From: Sphingomonas glacialis
Lineage (GTDB): Bacteria > Pseudomonadota > Alphaproteobacteria > Sphingomonadales > Sphingomonadaceae
NCBI RefSeq assembly: GCF_006439055.1
Contig: NZ_RCZC01000006.1
Span: 110,994 to 174,993 of the forward strand
Direction: 5' to 3'
Length of the DNA: 64,000 nucleotides
The notes under the pieces are model-generated. The model ran no database searches. It had not been told where the DNA came from and saw only the letters and a program-made list of their open reading frames with translations. Positions 61,631 through 64,000 of this stretch are shown piece by piece (the first letter of the stretch is position 1; each line of letters opens with the position of its first letter). Position numbers and translations under genes: made by a program.

Positions 61631-63175
61631 ATGACCCAACGCCCCGCGCTCTTCTCGTTCCTGCTCGGCGGAATCGCCGCGGTCGGCTTCGCGCCGCTTG
61701 GGCTGTGGCCCGTCACGCTCGGCTGTCTCGCCGCATGGATGCTGCTCGTCCACCAGGCGCCGACCCGCAAAGCGGCGCTATGGCGCGGCTGGCTGTTCGG
61801 CTTTTCGCATTTCGCGATCGGCAATAACTGGATCGCCAAGGCGTTCAGCTTTCAGGACGCGATGCCGCATGCGCTCGGGTCGATCGCACCGGCGTTGCTC
61901 GCGCTCTACCTCGCGATCTTCCCGATGCTCGCCGCAACCGTGGCGTGGAAGCTGCGCCGCCCGGTGATCGACGCAAGCTATGTTCTGATCTTCGCCACCG
62001 CCTGGATCGCGACCGAATATCTGCGCGGCACGCTGTTCACCGGCTATCCGTGGAACCCGCTGTCCGAGATCTGGCTGCCGCTCAGGCATGTTAGCAGCCT
62101 TCTATCCTGGGTTGGCACATATGCCATGAGTGGCCTTGCAGTGCTCTACGCAGGTGCGCTCCTAATTTTGATCTCGCGCTGGAGGACTGCCAAGTTTGGA
62201 TGGACCGGCGTTGCGCTGGTAATGTTCAGCGCGGTACTCACCATTTTCTCGTTTTCCGCCCCTACCGCGGCACCCAGCGCCGCCACCGCGCCACGCATCC
62301 GCGTCGTCCAGCCCAATGCCGCCGACGAACAGCGCCCGCGCGACGATTATGCCGAAACCAACCTCCAGGCGCTCGTCAGGCTCAGCGGCAAGCCCGGCCC
62401 CGCCCCACGGCTGGTCGTCTGGCCCGAGGGCGCGCTGCGCTACCTGCCCGAAAGCGGCTATCCCTTCCAATATTATGCCGAAACCCCCGGGACCGTCCGC
62501 CGCCGCATCGCCGCGGTGCTCGGCCCGCGCGATGTCGTGCTGACCGGCGGCAACGCGCTCAATTTCGATGCCGCCGACGCCATCACCAGCGCGACCAATT
62601 CGATCTTCGCGATCGATGCGCGCGCCCGCATCCTCGGCCGCTACGACAAGGCGCACCTCGTCCCGTTCGGCGAATATCTCCCCGCGCGCCCGCTGCTCTC
62701 GGCGATCGGCCTGTCGCGGCTCGTCCCCGGCGATTTCGACTTCGCCCCCGGCCATGGCGCCGACGGGCTCGATCTGCCCGCCTTCGGCCGCGTCGGTTTC
62801 CAGCTGTGCTACGAAATCATCTTCTCGGGCGAAGTCGTCCAGTCCGGCCACCGCCCCGCCTTGCTGTTCCAGCCGTCGAACGACAGCTGGTACGGCTATT
62901 GGGGCCAGTCCGAACATCTGGCGCAAGCGCGGATGCGCGCGATCGAGGAAGGGCTGCCCGTCATCCGGGCAACCCCGACCGGCATTTCGGCGATCATCGA
63001 CGCGCACGGCCGCATCCTCGCGTCGATCCCGGCGAACACCGCTGGCGCGATCGAACTGCCGATCCCGCGGGCGGCGCCCCCCACCCTGTTCGCGCGCGTC
63101 GGCAATGCGATGGCGTTCCTGATCGGGATCATGCTTGCCCTTTCGGCATTTGCATTGCGCCGTTTGGCGCGATAG
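61631..63175 (+). CDS. lnt: Apolipoprotein N-acyltransferase
   Basis: A 514-residue inner-membrane enzyme that adds the third acyl chain to lipoproteins. The N-terminal half has several membrane helices; the C-terminal nitrilase domain has the Glu of VVWPEGALRY, the Lys of YDKAHLVPFGEYLP and the Cys of FQLCYEIIF. Codons between about 62085 and 62275 are much richer in A/T than before and after, suggesting a recombined segment. Confidence 0.96.
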   Translation: MTQRPALFSFLLGGIAAVGFAPLGLWPVTLGCLAAWMLLVHQAPTRKAALWRGWLFGFSHFAIGNNWIAKAFSFQDAMPHALGSIAPALLALYLAIFPMLAATVAWKLRRPVIDASYVLIFATAWIATEYLRGTLFTGYPWNPLSEIWLPLRHVSSLLSWVGTYAMSGLAVLYAGALLILISRWRTAKFGWTGVALVMFSAVLTIFSFSAPTAAPSAATAPRIRVVQPNAADEQRPRDDYAETNLQALVRLSGKPGPAPRLVVWPEGALRYLPESGYPFQYYAETPGTVRRRIAAVLGPRDVVLTGGNALNFDAADAITSATNSIFAIDARARILGRYDKAHLVPFGEYLPARPLLSAIGLSRLVPGDFDFAPGHGADGLDLPAFGRVGFQLCYEIIFSGEVVQSGHRPALLFQPSNDSWYGYWGQSEHLAQARMRAIEEGLPVIRATPTGISAIIDAHGRILASIPANTAGAIELPIPRAAPPTLFARVGNAMAFLIGIMLALSAFALRRLAR

Positions 63176-63191
63176 GGCGTCATATAAGGAA

Positions 63192-63248
63192 AGCTTTATA
63201 TCAGGCATGGCAACGGCCGAAGCTCTCCTCAACATGAGGATCTCACGC
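63192..63248 (+). promoter_or_regulatory. Structured metK leader sequestering the ribosome binding site
   Basis: The leader can form a distal stem AGCTT (63192-63196) with AAGCT (63220-63224), and a second hairpin CCTCA / TGAGG with ACA loop (63227-63239). The second holds GAGGA (63236-63240), the only good ribosome binding site, 8 nt before the metK ATG. It contains CAACGGC, also found in the published SAM/SAH riboswitch consensus, but the rest does not match, so riboswitch identity is only a suggestion. Confidence 0.4.
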
Positions 63249-64000
63249 ATGCGTTCCAATTTTCTCTTCACCTCCGAGTCGGTCTCCGAAGGCCATCCCG
63301 ACAAGGTCGCCGACCAGATTAGCGACACCGTCGTCGATCTGTTCCTCGGCAAGGACCCCTATGCGCGCATCGCGTGCGAGACGCTGACCACCACCAACCT
63401 CGTCGTCCTCGCGGGCGAAATCCGCTGCAAGGGCGTGTACGAGAATGGCGAGTGGGCCGATGGCGCGCTCGCCGAGATCGAGGCCGCCGTCCGCAACACC
63501 GTCAAGGAAATCGGCTACGAGCAGTCGGGTTTCCACTGGGAAACCTTCGCGTTCCACAACAATCTCCACGGCCAGTCGGCGGAGATCGCGATGGGCGTCG
63601 ATGAAGGCGCGAACAAGGACGAAGGCGCCGGCGACCAGGGCATAATGTTCGGTTACGCGACCGACGAGACCCCGGGCCTGATGCCCGCGACGCTCTATTA
63701 CAGCCACAAGATCCTCGAGCGCCTCGCCGCCGACCGCCACTCGGGCGCAGCGCCCTTCCTCGAGCCCGACGCCAAGAGCCAGGTCACGCTCGAATATGAG
63801 AATGAGGTGCCGGTCCGCGCGACCGCGCTCGTCGTCTCGACGCAGCACAAGGCGGGCTATTGCCTGCAGGGCGACAACGCCAATCCGGCGCTGTACGAAG
63901 AGCTGCGCGCCTATGTCAGCGGCGTGATGCACGACGTCCTTCCAGAGGGCTTCATCAGCGACAAGACCGCGATCTACATCAACCCGACGGGCGCGTTCGA
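63249..64000 (+). CDS. metK: S-adenosylmethionine synthetase (3' end outside window)
   Basis: Makes S-adenosylmethionine from methionine and ATP. The visible 250 codons begin MRSNFLFTSESVSEGHPDKV, where the His and the following Asp contact ATP and Mg. GDQGIMFGYATDE is the conserved loop region. The gene is in the lnt-metK order of sphingomonads. It runs off the window at 64000 without a stop. Confidence 0.97.
   Translation, partial: MRSNFLFTSESVSEGHPDKVADQISDTVVDLFLGKDPYARIACETLTTTNLVVLAGEIRCKGVYENGEWADGALAEIEAAVRNTVKEIGYEQSGFHWETFAFHNNLHGQSAEIAMGVDEGANKDEGAGDQGIMFGYATDETPGLMPATLYYSHKILERLAADRHSGAAPFLEPDAKSQVTLEYENEVPVRATALVVSTQHKAGYCLQGDNANPALYEELRAYVSGVMHDVLPEGFISDKTAIYINPTGAF

Overview
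The window is about 65-70% GC by eye, densely coded, and looks like the chromosome of an alphaproteobacterium, most likely a sphingomonad (Sphingomonadales). The evidence is the gene content and order: an Rrf2-sufB-sufC locus, a divL-tsaE-amgK-murU-addB-addA-trxA string, ffs-dnaX-ybaB, tsaB-rimI-mucR-fur-plsC-miaB-phoH-ybeY-corC-lnt-metK, a MucR/Ros-type zinc-finger regulator, a Fur without cysteine pairs, and a large TonB-dependent receptor. No phage, insertion sequence, tRNA, rRNA or CRISPR array was seen. The content is core genome with a few accessory insertions.

Layout. 1-3.3 kb: Fe-S (Suf) assembly with its Rrf2 regulator, minus strand, cut by the window start; an orphan ORF of atypical codon usage sits between sufB and sufC. 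3.3-21.5 kb: mixed housekeeping genes: AraC regulator, pyrD, gamma-glutamyltransferase, acyl-CoA ligase, a JAMM protease divergent from rluD, rpoH followed by a flavin amine oxidase, mtgA, secA, an EF-hand protein, argJ, a GST-like protein and a small lipoprotein. 21.5-33.6 kb: one long minus-strand cluster, divL, ccdAB, tsaE, amgK, murU, addB, addA, trxA, covering cell-cycle control, tRNA modification, cell-wall recycling and double-strand-break repair. 33.8-38 kb: prolyl-hydroxylase-like protein and TonB-dependent receptor. 38.2-40.6 kb: ybaB, dnaX and the SRP RNA. 40.6-44.2 kb: a second Fe-S locus (two overlapping cysteine desulfurases plus a 2Fe-2S ferredoxin) divergent from an alpha/beta hydrolase. 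44.4-56.6 kb: M16 peptidase; nfu-rutE-tsaB-rimI; mucR; fur-plsC; miaB; phoH-vapBC-ybeY-corC. 56.7-64 kb: katG, a sugar dehydrogenase, a PHA-system protein with a VOC protein, lnt and the start of metK.

The most notable structure is a pair of unrelated type II toxin-antitoxin modules, ccdAB (31.29-30.68 kb) and vapBC (54.49-55.19 kb), inserted the same way into conserved operons. In each, a promoter with TATAAG at -10 begins at or within 2 bp of the upstream gene's stop codon, the -10 lies inside a palindrome, antitoxin and toxin overlap, and the toxin stop codon touches the start of a translation-related gene (tsaE or ybeY). Other points of interest are a DivL-type pseudokinase with Tyr at the phosphoacceptor position, a palindromic operator candidate at the Rrf2 gene, a perfect 28-bp inverted repeat in front of sufB, a structured metK leader that hides its ribosome binding site, a candidate small RNA near 4.3 kb, mosaic codon usage inside lnt, and several families of composite intergenic inverted repeats.
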